Source: Sphingomonas lacusdianchii (lineage in GTDB: Bacteria > Pseudomonadota > Alphaproteobacteria > Sphingomonadales > Sphingomonadaceae). Taken from it: 64,000 nt of DNA. This document shows positions 48,945 to 56,551 of this stretch, one piece after another. The position numbers and the translations under genes were made by a program. The first letter of the stretch is position 1. Every line of letters starts with the position of its first letter. The stretch is from NCBI RefSeq assembly GCF_022664395.1, contig NZ_JAKRET010000005.1:241052-305051 (forward strand), read 5' to 3'. A model generated the notes under the pieces. The model searched no databases and was not told where the DNA came from. It saw only the letters and a list, made by a program, of their open reading frames with translations.

Positions 48945-49459
48945 CCGATCATCGCGGGCCTGCGCCGATCATCGTGACTGCCCTGTTCGGGCACGAGGAT
49001 CAGGCGTGGTTCGACCGACAGCGCCGCGCCTATTTTCCGCCGGAGCGCAACGTGCTGGCGGCGCATTGCACCATGTTCCACCATCTCGCACCGGAACTGG
49101 GCGCCGAGTTGAAGCAGCGGTTGAACGCGGTGACACGGGGGCTGCCGGCCCCGCACGCCCGGGTCGGCGGGTTGATGAACCTTGGGCGCGGCGTCGCCTA
49201 TCGGATCGAGTCGCCCGATCTCGAGGCAATCCGCGCCGACCTGGCCGACGCCTTTGCTTCGATGCTCGTCCCGCAGGACCGGAGCGGGTGGCGTCCGCAC
49301 GTCACGGTCCAGAACAAGGTCGAACCGACCGAGGCCAAGGCGTTGCTGGCGACGCTGTCCGCTGGATTTTCCTCGCGACCGGTCAAAATCGCAGGCTTGG
49401 CGAGCTGGTGGTATCGCGGCGGACCATGGGAAGCAATTTCTCGTCACATGTTCGCTTGA
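48941..49459 (+). CDS. 2'-5' RNA ligase / cyclic phosphodiesterase-like protein
   Basis: About 172 residues. TTG 48941 overlaps the kup stop (TTGA); GTG 48972 is the alternative. Two H-x-T motifs define the 2H phosphoesterase superfamily: AHCTMFHH near residue 42 and RPHVTVQNK near residue 123. The physiological substrate is unknown. Confidence 0.8.
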   Translation: MTDHRGPAPIIVTALFGHEDQAWFDRQRRAYFPPERNVLAAHCTMFHHLAPELGAELKQRLNAVTRGLPAPHARVGGLMNLGRGVAYRIESPDLEAIRADLADAFASMLVPQDRSGWRPHVTVQNKVEPTEAKALLATLSAGFSSRPVKIAGLASWWYRGGPWEAISRHMFA

Positions 49460-49509
49460 CCGGGGCGATTCCCGTTCGTATAGGGCCGCCTCCCGACGGG
49501 AAGTGGCGG

Positions 49510-49586
49510 GGCGAAGTAGCTCAGTTGGTTAGAGCACGGGAATCATAATCCTGGGGTCGGGGGTTCAAATCCCTCCTTCGCTACCA
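49510..49586 (+). tRNA. tRNA-Met(CAU), elongator type
   Basis: Acceptor GGCGAAG pairs with CTTCGCT, then A and an encoded CCA (84-86 of line 49501+). The anticodon stem-loop CGGGA-ATCATAA-TCCTG gives anticodon CAT; the T-arm is GGGGGTTCAAATCCC. Sequence resembles elongator tRNA-Met; a tRNA-Ile with lysidine-modified CAU cannot be fully excluded. The adjoining serine recombinase ends antisense inside the tRNA, marking it as an attachment site. Confidence 0.93.
49543..49586. other. Putative attachment site (attL) in the 3' half of tRNA-Met
   Basis: The recombinase reading frame runs into the tRNA 3' half and stops there, so the recombination crossover is inferred to be in or beside the T-arm/acceptor. 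No second copy of this segment (attR) was recognised by eye elsewhere in the window. Confidence 0.5.
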
Positions 49587-51166
49587 TCATAACCGAGCGG
49601 GACGAACGTCCCCTCGGTTGATCGGTCGCCAAAGCGACCACTGCGCCGAACGACGACAACACTTCGATATCGACGTCATCGTGATTGTTCGGGGTGACCC
49701 GCACGTCATCGATCATGTCGCGCAGCCGGGCCTTGACTTCATCATTCGTGGCGCTGCTGCCGTCCAATGTCGTGGCGAGCACGCGGACCCGTTTTCGGTA
49801 ATCGTCGACGATCGCTGGATTCATCGCGATGACCGGCACGGCGTCGATTTCCTGCCGCTCCCGCTGAAGCTCGAGCAGTTCGGCTTTGCGTGCCGCGAGG
49901 GCCTCGCGCACGTCGGCGAAATCGGCCGCGCCGTCGGCGATCGCGCTGACGAGTCGTTCTATCTGGCCTTGGGTCTTCTTGATCCGGCGGTCCACGTCGC
50001 CAGCGTCGCGAACGCGCTCCGCCCGGCGGCTCTCCACCTCGGCATGATATTCCCGAACCAACAACGATACGGCATCCGATTCGAGCAGCTTCTCGGTGAC
50101 GCCGCCGAGGACGCGGGCCTCGATCGCTGAACGGGCGACCGTTCCCCGCACATCGCAGGTGCCGGCCTCCCGTGCCCGGGTGCAACCCATGCGGCCTCCG
50201 CCAATCGTCGCGTAGGCACCGCCACAGCGTCCACACTGCACCAGCCCGGAGAGAAGATGCTTCGGGCGCCGGCGCTGGTTCAGCGGCCCGCTGGAACGGT
50301 CTGCTGCCATGTCCTGGACCTGCTGCCACAGTTCCTGCGGGACGATGCGAAGCTCGGGCATCTCGACCGAGACCCGTTCCTCCGCTGGGTTGACGCGGGA
50401 GATGCGACGACGGGTTTCGGGATCGCGCCGCATGTGCAGGCGGTTGTAAAGGTACCGCCCGGCGTAGATCGGATTGTGGAGCACCCCCAACCCCCGAGCG
50501 CGCGATCCGGCGATGGCCGATGCCCGCCAGTCGCCGCCGCGCGGTGCCGGGATGCCATCGGCGTTCAATCCCTTGGCAATCGCCTTCGGACCCCGACCGG
50601 CGGCATATTCGCGATAGATGCGCAGGATGACGTCGGCCTGCTCCCGGGACGATTCGCCGGATACCGCGATCGAGCTCGCCATCCGGCCGGATCGCGGGAA
50701 CGACCTCATAGCCATAGGCGAGGCCGCCTGGCACCCGGCCGCGCGAGACCGTCCCGCGTTGACCGCGCCGGATCTTTTCCGCCAGCTCCTTCAGAAACAG
50801 GGCCGACATCGTGCCCTTCAGCCCGATGTGAAGTTCCGACACGTCACCTTCAGTCAGCGTGTGGATTCGGACGTTCGCGAATTCGAGCCGCTGGTAGATC
50901 GTCGCGATATCGGCCTGGTTGCGGGCGATTCGATCGATCGCCTCGGCGCAGACGATATCGAACGATCCGGAGGCCGCATCCGCCAACATGGCGGTCATGC
51001 CGGGCCGCCGGTTGGAGGCACCGGAGATGGCGATGTCGGTATAGACACCCGCAATTTCCCAGCCTTCGCGTTCTGCACGTGCCGAGCAGCTGGCAATCTG
51101 GTCTTCGGCCGAATGGGCGGATTGAAGCTCGGTCGAGAAGCGGGCGTAAATGGCGCAGCGGGGCAT
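49543..51166 (-). pseudogene. Serine recombinase (integrase), frameshifted
   Basis: The N-terminal frame from ATG 51166 encodes a resolvase domain (CAIYARFSTELQ with catalytic Ser11, AISGASNRRPGM, EAIDRIARNQAD) as far as AYGYEVVPAIRPDGELDRG. The continuation (REQADVILRIYREYAAG, a recombinase domain, the zinc ribbon CGRCGG...CTRAREAGTCD and a coiled coil) is in another frame, and the break lies near 50650-50690. The intact length would be about 540 residues. The last codons (EGFEPPTPGL) and stop lie antisense within tRNA-Met, which is what a recombinase next to its attL looks like. The start overlaps a small ORF upstream. Confidence 0.85.
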
Positions 51167-51264
51167 GGGCGACTCCGGGATGGGTAGGCGCGCGCAACAT
51201 CCTCGGCGGCCATGTCAGCGGCAATGGCGCGGATCAGCGCGGCCAGCGGGGGCGCGACGGTCAT
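50995..51264 (-). CDS. Small ORF overlapping recombinase start
   Basis: An 89-codon frame whose first ~33 residues (MTVAPPLAALIRAIAADMAAEDVARAY) look like real helix-forming protein sequence. The ATG at 51264 overlaps the stop of the preceding gene (ATGA), as elsewhere in this operon. The last 50 codons lie over the recombinase N-terminus in another frame and have low-complexity Pro/Arg composition. It may therefore be a short leader peptide or be truncated. Confidence 0.35.
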   Translation of the reverse strand: MTVAPPLAALIRAIAADMAAEDVARAYPSRSRPCPAAPFTPASRPSFNPPIRPKTRLPAARHVQNAKAGKLRVSIPTSPSPVPPTGGPA

Positions 51265-51539
51265 GCGTCAACGCTTGCCCGCTGCGCAGGCGCAGCGGAG
51301 GTGTCGGGCAGGGGAGCGGTGGTCGCGCCGGTAGCGACGATCGTCACGCGCCGTTTGGCGCGAAGCGTCACGACCGCAATGACACCGAGGCGTCGCAGAT
51401 CGGCAAACGCCTTCGCCGCATCGGACGTGTCCGCGCCGATGCTTTCGGCCAGCACAGCGTTGGTCGGGCAGGCAGCGCCCTCGTCGGCGAGCCGCTCGAG
51501 CACGTTGAGAACCCGCCGCTGGTTGATGGTCAGCTTCAT
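51261..51539 (-). CDS. Small winged-helix-like protein of the integrative element
   Basis: A 92-residue protein starting at ATG 51539, overlapping the upstream stop (ATGA). The sequence KLTINQRRVLNVLERLADEGAACPTNAVLAESIGADTSDAAKAFADLRRLGVIAVV has the spacing of a winged helix-turn-helix; the C-terminus is disordered. It may be a recombination directionality or regulatory factor; not otherwise recognised. Confidence 0.6.
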   Translation of the reverse strand: MKLTINQRRVLNVLERLADEGAACPTNAVLAESIGADTSDAAKAFADLRRLGVIAVVTLRAKRRVTIVATGATTAPLPDTSAAPAQRASVDA

Positions 51540-52153
51540 CCGCACACCTCGTCAGCCAATTCGCGCAACTGCCATTCGTCGACGGCTGTCGACCGGTGAG
51601 CCGGTACATGCCATCGCTGCGGTTCGGGTCCATCGCCCGTATCGACCGGGTGAACAAGGACGCGGCGCGCCTTCAGGGCGTTGATGGCCGCCCCGATCGA
51701 TGGCCAGCGTTCGAGCAGATCGGCACGTCGGAGGGCGTCGAGATCTGCCAAATCTGCCGGCCGCCGCCCCGCTATACGGTCGCGATCGGCGGCGGCGCGG
51801 ATTGCTTGGTCGAAGGCGCGTCGCTTCGCCGCGTAGATCGTTTCGCCATTTCGCGCGTCGAGCCTATCGGCCCAGCGCTGCCGGGTCGCCTCCGCATCGC
51901 GCAGTGCATCGCGCAACTGGTGTTCTGACTGGTCGCGGCCGGGAATTCTGAACAGTTCAAGCCGGAGCCCAGCCTTCGTGGCAATGGCGGTTCCGCGGGA
52001 GATCGCCGCGTCGCGTTCAGCGGCAAATGGCGTCGACCAGGCCATCTGGAAGCATTTTGCAGCGAGGCGGACAGCGCGAAGGCGATCGGACGGTATCGCG
52101 TCCGGCGGCGGGCTGTCGTCGCCAAAGCCGATCCGGGCATGTGTCGTCGTCAT
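51536..52153 (-). CDS. Hypothetical protein with C-terminal helix-turn-helix-like segment
   Basis: A 205-residue protein starting at ATG 52153, overlapping the upstream stop (ATGA). It is rich in Arg and Ala, with a long helical middle (LRDALRDAEATRQRWADRLDAR...) and a tail with RRADLLERWPSIGAAINALKARRVLVHP that could be a winged helix. No known domain recognised. It is the largest cargo gene of the element's operon. Confidence 0.6.
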   Translation of the reverse strand: MTTTHARIGFGDDSPPPDAIPSDRLRAVRLAAKCFQMAWSTPFAAERDAAISRGTAIATKAGLRLELFRIPGRDQSEHQLRDALRDAEATRQRWADRLDARNGETIYAAKRRAFDQAIRAAADRDRIAGRRPADLADLDALRRADLLERWPSIGAAINALKARRVLVHPVDTGDGPEPQRWHVPAHRSTAVDEWQLRELADEVCG

Positions 52154-52383
52154 AGTCCGACCATGATTTGCAGACCGGGGCCGTCGAGCGCCCAATCGGT
52201 CAGCCATGCGGCGACGTAGCCGACGGCGAAGATCGCGACCGTCTCGATCGCGGCGCGCACATGGTAGTCGCGATCGGACGGGGCAGGGCGATCGCACTCC
52301 CGGCAATCGCAATCGATCAGGTGAATCACTTGGTGCCGGGGTGTCGGATCGGCGTTGGTGGCAAAAGGACGAACGCGGGACAT
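52150..52383 (-). CDS. Small membrane protein of the integrative element
   Basis: A 77-residue protein with a Cys-pair region (HLIDCDCREC) and one C-terminal transmembrane helix (IETVAIFAVGYVAAWLTDWAL). Start and stop both overlap the neighbouring genes (TGATG upstream, ATGA downstream). Function unknown. Confidence 0.55.
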   Translation of the reverse strand: MSRVRPFATNADPTPRHQVIHLIDCDCRECDRPAPSDRDYHVRAAIETVAIFAVGYVAAWLTDWALDGPGLQIMVGL

Positions 52384-52562
52384 CAGCGATCTCCAGTTCG
52401 GGTGAGGATGCGAAAGGCGGTGAGCGCCAAAAGGCAGGTGAGCGCTGCAGCGACGATCGCCAGCGGTGCGTGGCCGAGCGTGGCGAACCCCATGGTCACG
52501 CCGGCGAGCAGCGTGGACGCGCGGAGCAGGTTGCGTGGCAGCCAAGAGAGGGAGCGCTTCAT
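52383..52562 (-). CDS. Small two-helix membrane protein of the integrative element
   Basis: A 59-residue protein with two hydrophobic helices (LLRASTLLAGVTMGFATLG and APLAIVAAALTCLLALTAF). The ATG overlaps the upstream stop (ATGA). Reminiscent of phage superinfection-exclusion or holin-size proteins, but no family is recognised. Confidence 0.5.
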   Translation of the reverse strand: MKRSLSWLPRNLLRASTLLAGVTMGFATLGHAPLAIVAAALTCLLALTAFRILTRTGDR

Positions 52563-52927
52563 CGCGCGCTGGCGCAGCCGATACAGAGATCGCTCTGATC
52601 CCATGCCCAGGGCTGAACCGTCGCGCCGGCCGGTCCGGTTTCACCGGCACGACAAATGCGACACAGGCGCGGCGCGGGAAGGTCTGCGCCGTCATGAATG
52701 AGCGACAGCCGTTCCAGCACGGCGAGGTCGAACGGGAATATCTGGCGCAAGGCGATGATGGTCGACCAGCGCATAGCAACGAGGTCGGCCTCGATCATAC
52801 GGACCCATTCGATCCGTTCCGTGAGCGGCATGGACGGATCGGTCTTGATCGCGCGAACGACGTCGTCGACCGTCAGGCCAGACGCGGTCCGGCGGCATTT
52901 AAGATATGCTCCGGGGGACGGGGGCAC
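52559..52927 (-). CDS. DNA-binding-like protein with C-terminal zinc-type cysteines
   Basis: About 122 residues. GTG 52927 is chosen because GGAGAG precedes it; the frame is open to 52990. The N-terminal part (YLKCRRTASGLTVDDVVRAI) looks like a helix-turn-helix start, and the C-terminus has paired cysteines (LCRICRAG...LCIGC), consistent with a zinc ribbon. It resembles small regulators found in alphaproteobacterial islands and phages; the specific family is not known. Confidence 0.6.
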   Translation of the reverse strand: MPPSPGAYLKCRRTASGLTVDDVVRAIKTDPSMPLTERIEWVRMIEADLVAMRWSTIIALRQIFPFDLAVLERLSLIHDGADLPAPRLCRICRAGETGPAGATVQPWAWDQSDLCIGCASAR

Positions 52928-53021
52928 GATACTCTCCGGGCAGCAGACAGCCGCTCCGCGAACCGGGATGGTCGCGGACCGGGGAGGCAAATGGGAAACA
53001 GGCGGCGCTCGTCGGATTGCG

Positions 53022-53486
53022 TCAGGGCGCTTGCGGTTGTCGCCGAATCATCTGGCGCAGGATCGGGGCAATTCGGTTCTTCGCCTGGACGGACTGCATC
53101 AGGCCGCGAAGGGCGGTCCGTAGGGTCGAAGGCGACGGGTTAGCGGTCGCGGCGATCAGCGCAGCATGGGCACCGCCGGCCTCCCGAACGGAGTCCATCG
53201 TGGCCTCGAGCAGCGCCTGCTGGTCGAAGGTGATGTGCATGCGCTGCGCATCGAGCTTGACCTTCATGGTCTCATGAATGGGACGGCCGCCAATGGTTGC
53301 GTCATATTCCGCGTCGAGCAGCGGCGCGTCGTGGCAACTCAGGGCGTCGCGCCGAGCCGGATCGGTCACCCGACGCAGGTACGCATGGCGGCGACCGGTC
53401 ACCTCGGCGGCGCGCTCCATCCCGATCGCATCGATGACGTCGCACAACGCCTGCTCGATCGAGAGCGGCTGGCGGGCCTTCGTCAT
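53022..53486 (-). CDS. Phage CII/regulatory-type hypothetical protein
   Basis: A 154-residue protein starting at ATG 53486, which overlaps the upstream stop (ATGA). SIEQALCDVIDAIGMERAAEVTGRRHAYLRRVTDP looks like a helix-turn-helix of the type in phage regulatory proteins; the rest is helical with a conserved-looking AGGAHAALIAATANPSPSTL. Function inferred as early regulation of the element. Confidence 0.55.
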   Translation of the reverse strand: MTKARQPLSIEQALCDVIDAIGMERAAEVTGRRHAYLRRVTDPARRDALSCHDAPLLDAEYDATIGGRPIHETMKVKLDAQRMHITFDQQALLEATMDSVREAGGAHAALIAATANPSPSTLRTALRGLMQSVQAKNRIAPILRQMIRRQPQAP

Positions 53487-53692
53487 GCTTGCGTCCCGGA
53501 ATGCGGAGCCGATTGGGACATACAACCGGCTCCGGCCGCGCGTAGGGAGATGCTGCGCACGACCTGCGCCCGGCCGGTACGACACGGATTGGCCGGGCGC
53601 AGTTTCCGGCCGTTGCGTGGACGGCCGAAAGACGGAAGGGGATGGGACGCGTTCATTGGCTGTCGCGGAAGCAGATCATGCACCGGGGCCAT
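53483..53692 (-). CDS. Small basic ORF of the integrative element
   Basis: A 69-residue frame from ATG 53692 (alternatives GTG 53683 or ATG 53656), rich in Arg and Pro with no domain. It is supported only by position: it starts within the end of the Cro-like gene and its stop overlaps the next start by four bases, as in the rest of the operon. Confidence 0.35.
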   Translation of the reverse strand: MAPVHDLLPRQPMNASHPLPSFGRPRNGRKLRPANPCRTGRAQVVRSISLRAAGAGCMSQSAPHSGTQA

Positions 53693-53950
53693 CAGCGTGA
53701 TCGCCGGTCCGAACCGGGGGGATGCCGGGAGCGGCTGCCTCCGCCTTGATCCCCAGCGCAACCGCGATCCGGTGCGACTCTCCACGGATGCATCGACGCC
53801 GGCCACTGAGCACCTGATGGACGAGGGTCAGCGAAAAGCCGCGCTCACGCGCCCATTCGAGACGTTGGTTCCCGACGCAATGAACTGGCCGCGCGCCGAC
53901 AACGCGCGTGCGGGCAGGTCACTGTGAATGTTGGCGACTCCGTTCGGCAT
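53676..53950 (-). pseudogene. Cro/Ner-like DNA-binding protein, apparent one-base frameshift
   Basis: ATG 53950 opens MPNGVANIHSDLPARALSARG in one frame; the helix-turn-helix (EWARERGFSLTLVHQVLSGR, RGESHRIAVALGIKA) continues in another frame to the TGA at 53676. The whole is 275 bases, one short of a multiple of three, and joining the frames near 53850-53865 gives a continuous Cro-like protein. The helix-turn-helix frame has no start of its own. It is divergent from the CI-like repressor. Confidence 0.6.
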
Positions 53951-53999
53951 ATGTCATGTATCAGTCTGTAGAAACCCGTTTAAAAATGCGTAGGATTAG

Positions 54000-54353
54000 G
54001 TGAAAGATCAAGCGGAATTTCCTAATTTGGCTAATTTCGCTTCGCGTCTACGGGAGGCGCGGAAGGCAAGTCGTTACAATCAGACTGACTTTGCTGCTTT
54101 AGGTGGGGTCGGATTGGGTTCGCAAAGCCGATACGAGAAGGGCGAGACGGAGCCTGGCGTAAATTATTTGATGCTGCTCGGCGCGAATGGAATCGACGTT
54201 GGCTACCTTCTCACAGGTCGACTTGCCCCCGATTCGATTGACGAAGAAACAACCGCGATCGTCAGCAGCGTCAGTAGGCTGGCGGACGATCAACGGCGCA
54301 GCCTTCTTAGTTTTCTGGCAACGATCACCACGGATCGCGGCGACGCGGACTGA
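54000..54353 (+). CDS. XRE-family (CI-like) repressor
   Basis: A 117-residue protein starting at GTG 54000 after AGGATT. The helix-turn-helix is clear: FASRLREARKASRYNQTDFAALGGVGLGSQSRYEKGETEPGVNYLMLL. The C-terminal part (ETTAIVSSVSRLADDQRRSLLSFLATI) could mediate oligomerisation. It is divergent from a Cro-like gene and the element's operon, so probably keeps that operon silent. The first composite repeat starts 37 bases after its stop. Confidence 0.8.
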   Translation: MKDQAEFPNLANFASRLREARKASRYNQTDFAALGGVGLGSQSRYEKGETEPGVNYLMLLGANGIDVGYLLTGRLAPDSIDEETTAIVSSVSRLADDQRRSLLSFLATITTDRGDAD

Positions 54354-54389
54354 CGAGGCAGCATAATACCATCAGCATTGCTGCGGTGA

Positions 54390-54480
54390 GGGTAGCGTCT
54401 GGGTATCGTCACGAAGGGGGCATTCAAACCCGGACCGATTGGTTCGGTTTGAAGGCGTCGCGGCGGAGCGTGTGTCCGCC
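54390..54480 (+). repeat. Composite cassette-boundary repeat, copy a
   Basis: Boxes GGGTAGCG (54390) and GGGTATCG (54401), 11 bp apart; an imperfect hairpin TTCAAACC...GGTTTGAA (54423-54453); and the palindrome GGCGGAGCG-TG-TGTCCGCC at 54462-54480, 61 bp after the second box. Confidence 0.8.
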
Positions 54481-54564
54481 CCCGGCCAATGCCGCTGCTG
54501 GCGAGGGGGCCGTTGATACAAGGGTACGATTTGCAGCCTACCTCAATGCACTAACCTATATTAA

Positions 54565-54834
54565 ATGGCGTATCCGCGTGCAGTAACTGGAAGCTTTGTG
54601 GCTCCTTCCCAAGACGAGCTCGATCGGGACGAACTGATCGCCAATCGAAGCCTTACATTGGCAGACATAGCGCAGCAGCTTCTGGAGGAAGATGCCGGTG
54701 CGGCGCTGATACGCGCTGCGATCGTCTGTTGGGAGCGTGACTATGGTCGCGCTACCGCGCTAGAATTGACTGCTACGGCACTTCTAGGAGTCCATCAACA
54801 ACAGCACGAAGAAGATCGCCAGCGCCGTAACTGA
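54565..54834 (+). CDS. Array gene 1: hypothetical protein (89 aa)
   Basis: Not recognised. An 89-residue soluble helical protein (LTLADIAQQLLEEDAGAALIRAAIVCWERDYGRATALELTATAL), acidic, with no signal peptide or motif. It lies between repeat copies a and the degenerate copy, and its stop is adjacent to the latter. Confidence 0.55.
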   Translation: MAYPRAVTGSFVAPSQDELDRDELIANRSLTLADIAQQLLEEDAGAALIRAAIVCWERDYGRATALELTATALLGVHQQQHEEDRQRRN

Positions 54835-54906
54835 TCGTCACAATCGAAATTTCTGGTTTGATCTGAAGGATTCGAAGCTCGGGAAAGCGTGGAATATGGT
54901 TTTCAG

Positions 54907-54938
54907 GGCGGGCGTGGTGTCTGCCGCCGGCATGTCCG
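54907..54938 (+). repeat. Composite cassette-boundary repeat, degenerate copy
   Basis: GGCGGGCGT-GG-TGTCTGCC (54907-54925) matches the palindrome layout with a few changes, and GTCCG follows at 54934, exactly nine bases after it as in copies e, f and g. The upstream GGGTATC boxes are not recognisable. Confidence 0.5.
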
Positions 54939-55044
54939 AACTTGGTAGGCAATGGGAGCTCACGGCAGCGAGCGGAAGTTGCCGACCGCGAAGTGTACGG
55001 AACAGACCATGGCGTTGCGACTCTTATGAGAGCAAGGCTAGGAA

Positions 55045-55467
55045 ATGTCATCAAATCACGAAGCTGCTGCTCTCACGGTGGAGCAACAACACGCAGCCAT
55101 TTTAACCGTCGCCGAGGAGCTTTTGGCGGCGCTGCGCTCGAACGACGCTATGAGCCAAGTGGCCGTTCTCCGTAGTCGCTTGGGGGTGCTGCTGAGTGCC
55201 AATCTCGCTACGGAAGAAAGAGAGATCATCGGCCCGATACGTCGGCTGACCGTTGGCAATCGCCCACGTCTGTTCACCGAACTCGGGCAGGAAGCTACGC
55301 TACTTCGAAGCCGTTATTCTGAGCATGTGGGCAAATGGAATTTGCGAACGATCGAAAGCGCTCCAGCAGCGTACCAGCGGGCGGCTGCCGAACTGGTCAA
55401 AGATTTGAAGGCGCATGTCGACCGCAAGCGCGGGGTTCTTGCCGAGTGGCGTAGCGCGGCCGTCTGA
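55045..55467 (+). CDS. Array gene 2: hemerythrin-like helical protein
   Basis: A 140-residue all-helical protein. The pattern of helices (VAEELLAALRSNDAMSQVAVLRSRLGVLLSANLATEEREIIGPI, then LGQEATLLRSRYSEHVGKWNLRTIESAPAAYQRAAAELVKDLKAHVDRKRGVL) follows hemerythrin-like proteins, but several iron-ligand His/Glu positions appear lost. It may have a non-metal or partial site role. Assignment is tentative. It lies between the degenerate repeat and copy b. Confidence 0.55.
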   Translation: MSSNHEAAALTVEQQHAAILTVAEELLAALRSNDAMSQVAVLRSRLGVLLSANLATEEREIIGPIRRLTVGNRPRLFTELGQEATLLRSRYSEHVGKWNLRTIESAPAAYQRAAAELVKDLKAHVDRKRGVLAEWRSAAV

Positions 55468-55599
55468 GGGTCGCGGTGGCTGCAGCAGCGCGGTACGGCT
55501 TCTGCTTGTCGGTTCACTACAGAGGCGTCTGTCAAACCGTGGCGAGCCGATCGTCACGCCGCGTCGGCGAACGTTCAAAACTGGGCGTCGGTGAACGCG

Positions 55600-55712
55600 G
55601 GGTATGCTCAGTCAGTTTGCGGGTATGACGGGCCGCAGGACGGAACGATCCGGCCGGCTGCGGCGGACGGGGCGTCCGCCGCTGGCGTGTTTGAAATTGG
55701 TGGATAGTCGCA
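55600..55712 (+). repeat. Composite cassette-boundary repeat, copy b
   Basis: Boxes GGGTATG at 55600 and 55621 (21 bp apart), hairpin GCCGCAG...CTGCGGC (55632-55664), palindrome GGCGGACGG-GG-CGTCCGCC (55662-55680) 41 bp after the second box. A block in register with the e/f/g extension (AAATTGGTGGATAG) follows. Confidence 0.85.
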
Positions 55713-55769
55713 TTCGGGATCGCCAGATGCGGGTCCGCTAGGCTCAGAAGCGGACCCGTGCCTAACTGA

Positions 55770-56168
55770 TCAAGCGGGAAAATGAATTCCGCACAGCTTG
55801 TTGCCGTCGGGGTCACGAAAATAGGCCAGTTCGATGGTGCCCATCGAGGCAGTTTCGCGCGGTCCGGGCGGAGCTTCGATCGAGGTTCCGCCAGCTGCAA
55901 CGGCGGTATCGTGAAGTTTCTTTACCTGCTCGGGTGAGTCGCAGGAAAAGGCGACGGTGCTGCCATTGGCAACGCTTGCTGGTTCATCGTTGATCGGCTG
56001 GCTGACGATGAAATTGGTCCCGTTGCCATTATTGTAGATCAGCCGTGTATGGCCGCTGTCGGCGATGTTCCGCTTCCCTTCTCCTGCACCCAAGGTGCTC
56101 AGCACCGTGTCGTAGAAGCGCTTGGACCGTTCAATGTCGTTAGATCCGACCATGGTGTGAAACAGCAC
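55770..56168 (-). CDS. Array gene 3: VOC (glyoxalase/bleomycin-resistance) family protein
   Basis: A 132-residue protein. GTG 56168 is preceded by AGGAGAG and gives the family start LFHTMVGSNDIERSKRFYDTVLSTLG. The fold continues NFIVSQPINDEPASVANGSTVAFSCDSPEQVKKLHDTAVAAGG and ends YFRDPDGNKLCGIHFPA with the metal-ligand Glu/His-type positions partly conserved. VOC proteins are frequent passengers of cassette arrays. It is transcribed against the array direction. Confidence 0.85.
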   Translation of the reverse strand: MLFHTMVGSNDIERSKRFYDTVLSTLGAGEGKRNIADSGHTRLIYNNGNGTNFIVSQPINDEPASVANGSTVAFSCDSPEQVKKLHDTAVAAGGTSIEAPPGPRETASMGTIELAYFRDPDGNKLCGIHFPA

Positions 56169-56290
56169 GCATACTCTCCTGAAAGCTGATCGACTTCCGA
56201 TCGCCATTACCGGTCTCGCCTAACCGGTACATAACCCGCGGTCACCCCCAAGCCCTTGTATTGTCCGCTACCGGGCGGCAGCGGCCGCGA

Positions 56291-56371
56291 GGGTATGACC
56301 GGGCAGATTGCGGGTATTGGCGATGACAGGACAGGCAGATCAGGGAGGCGGCGGCGGACGGAGTGTCCGTC
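56291..56371 (+). repeat. Composite cassette-boundary repeat, copy c
   Basis: Boxes GGGTATG (56291) and GGGTATT (56312), 21 bp apart; palindrome GGCGGACGG-AG-TGTCCGTC (56353-56371) 41 bp after the second box, the same register as copy b. Confidence 0.8.
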
Positions 56372-56551
56372 TTGCGTGTTGGCGCGCCAGATCTTCTTGG
56401 CAATCAAGGGATGTTCGCAGCCAATTGATCGTGCGCTATCGCCCGCCAAGCAAAGGTTGGAATACCGTGCTGGAGGACCACGCAACGGAAGGTTTCGCGG
56501 CATAGTGTGGCTAGACCTTGAAAAATCTCTGGATCGCTGGCAGTCAGCCCC

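Noticed and set aside
49510..54353. Complete prophage
   Set aside because: There are no head, tail, terminase or lysis genes recognisable; only recombinase, small genes and a CI/Cro-type switch.
54401..54453. Copy a as a duplicated tRNA-Met 3' end (attR)
   Set aside because: There is a partial resemblance (GGGGG..TTCAAA..CCC) but the acceptor strand and CCA are missing and the match is explained by the internal hairpin of the composite repeat.
55532..55900. Minus-strand 122-codon ORF over repeat copy b and the VOC gene end
   Set aside because: It crosses the composite repeat and the VOC coding end, with Pro/Arg-rich shadow composition and no start signal.
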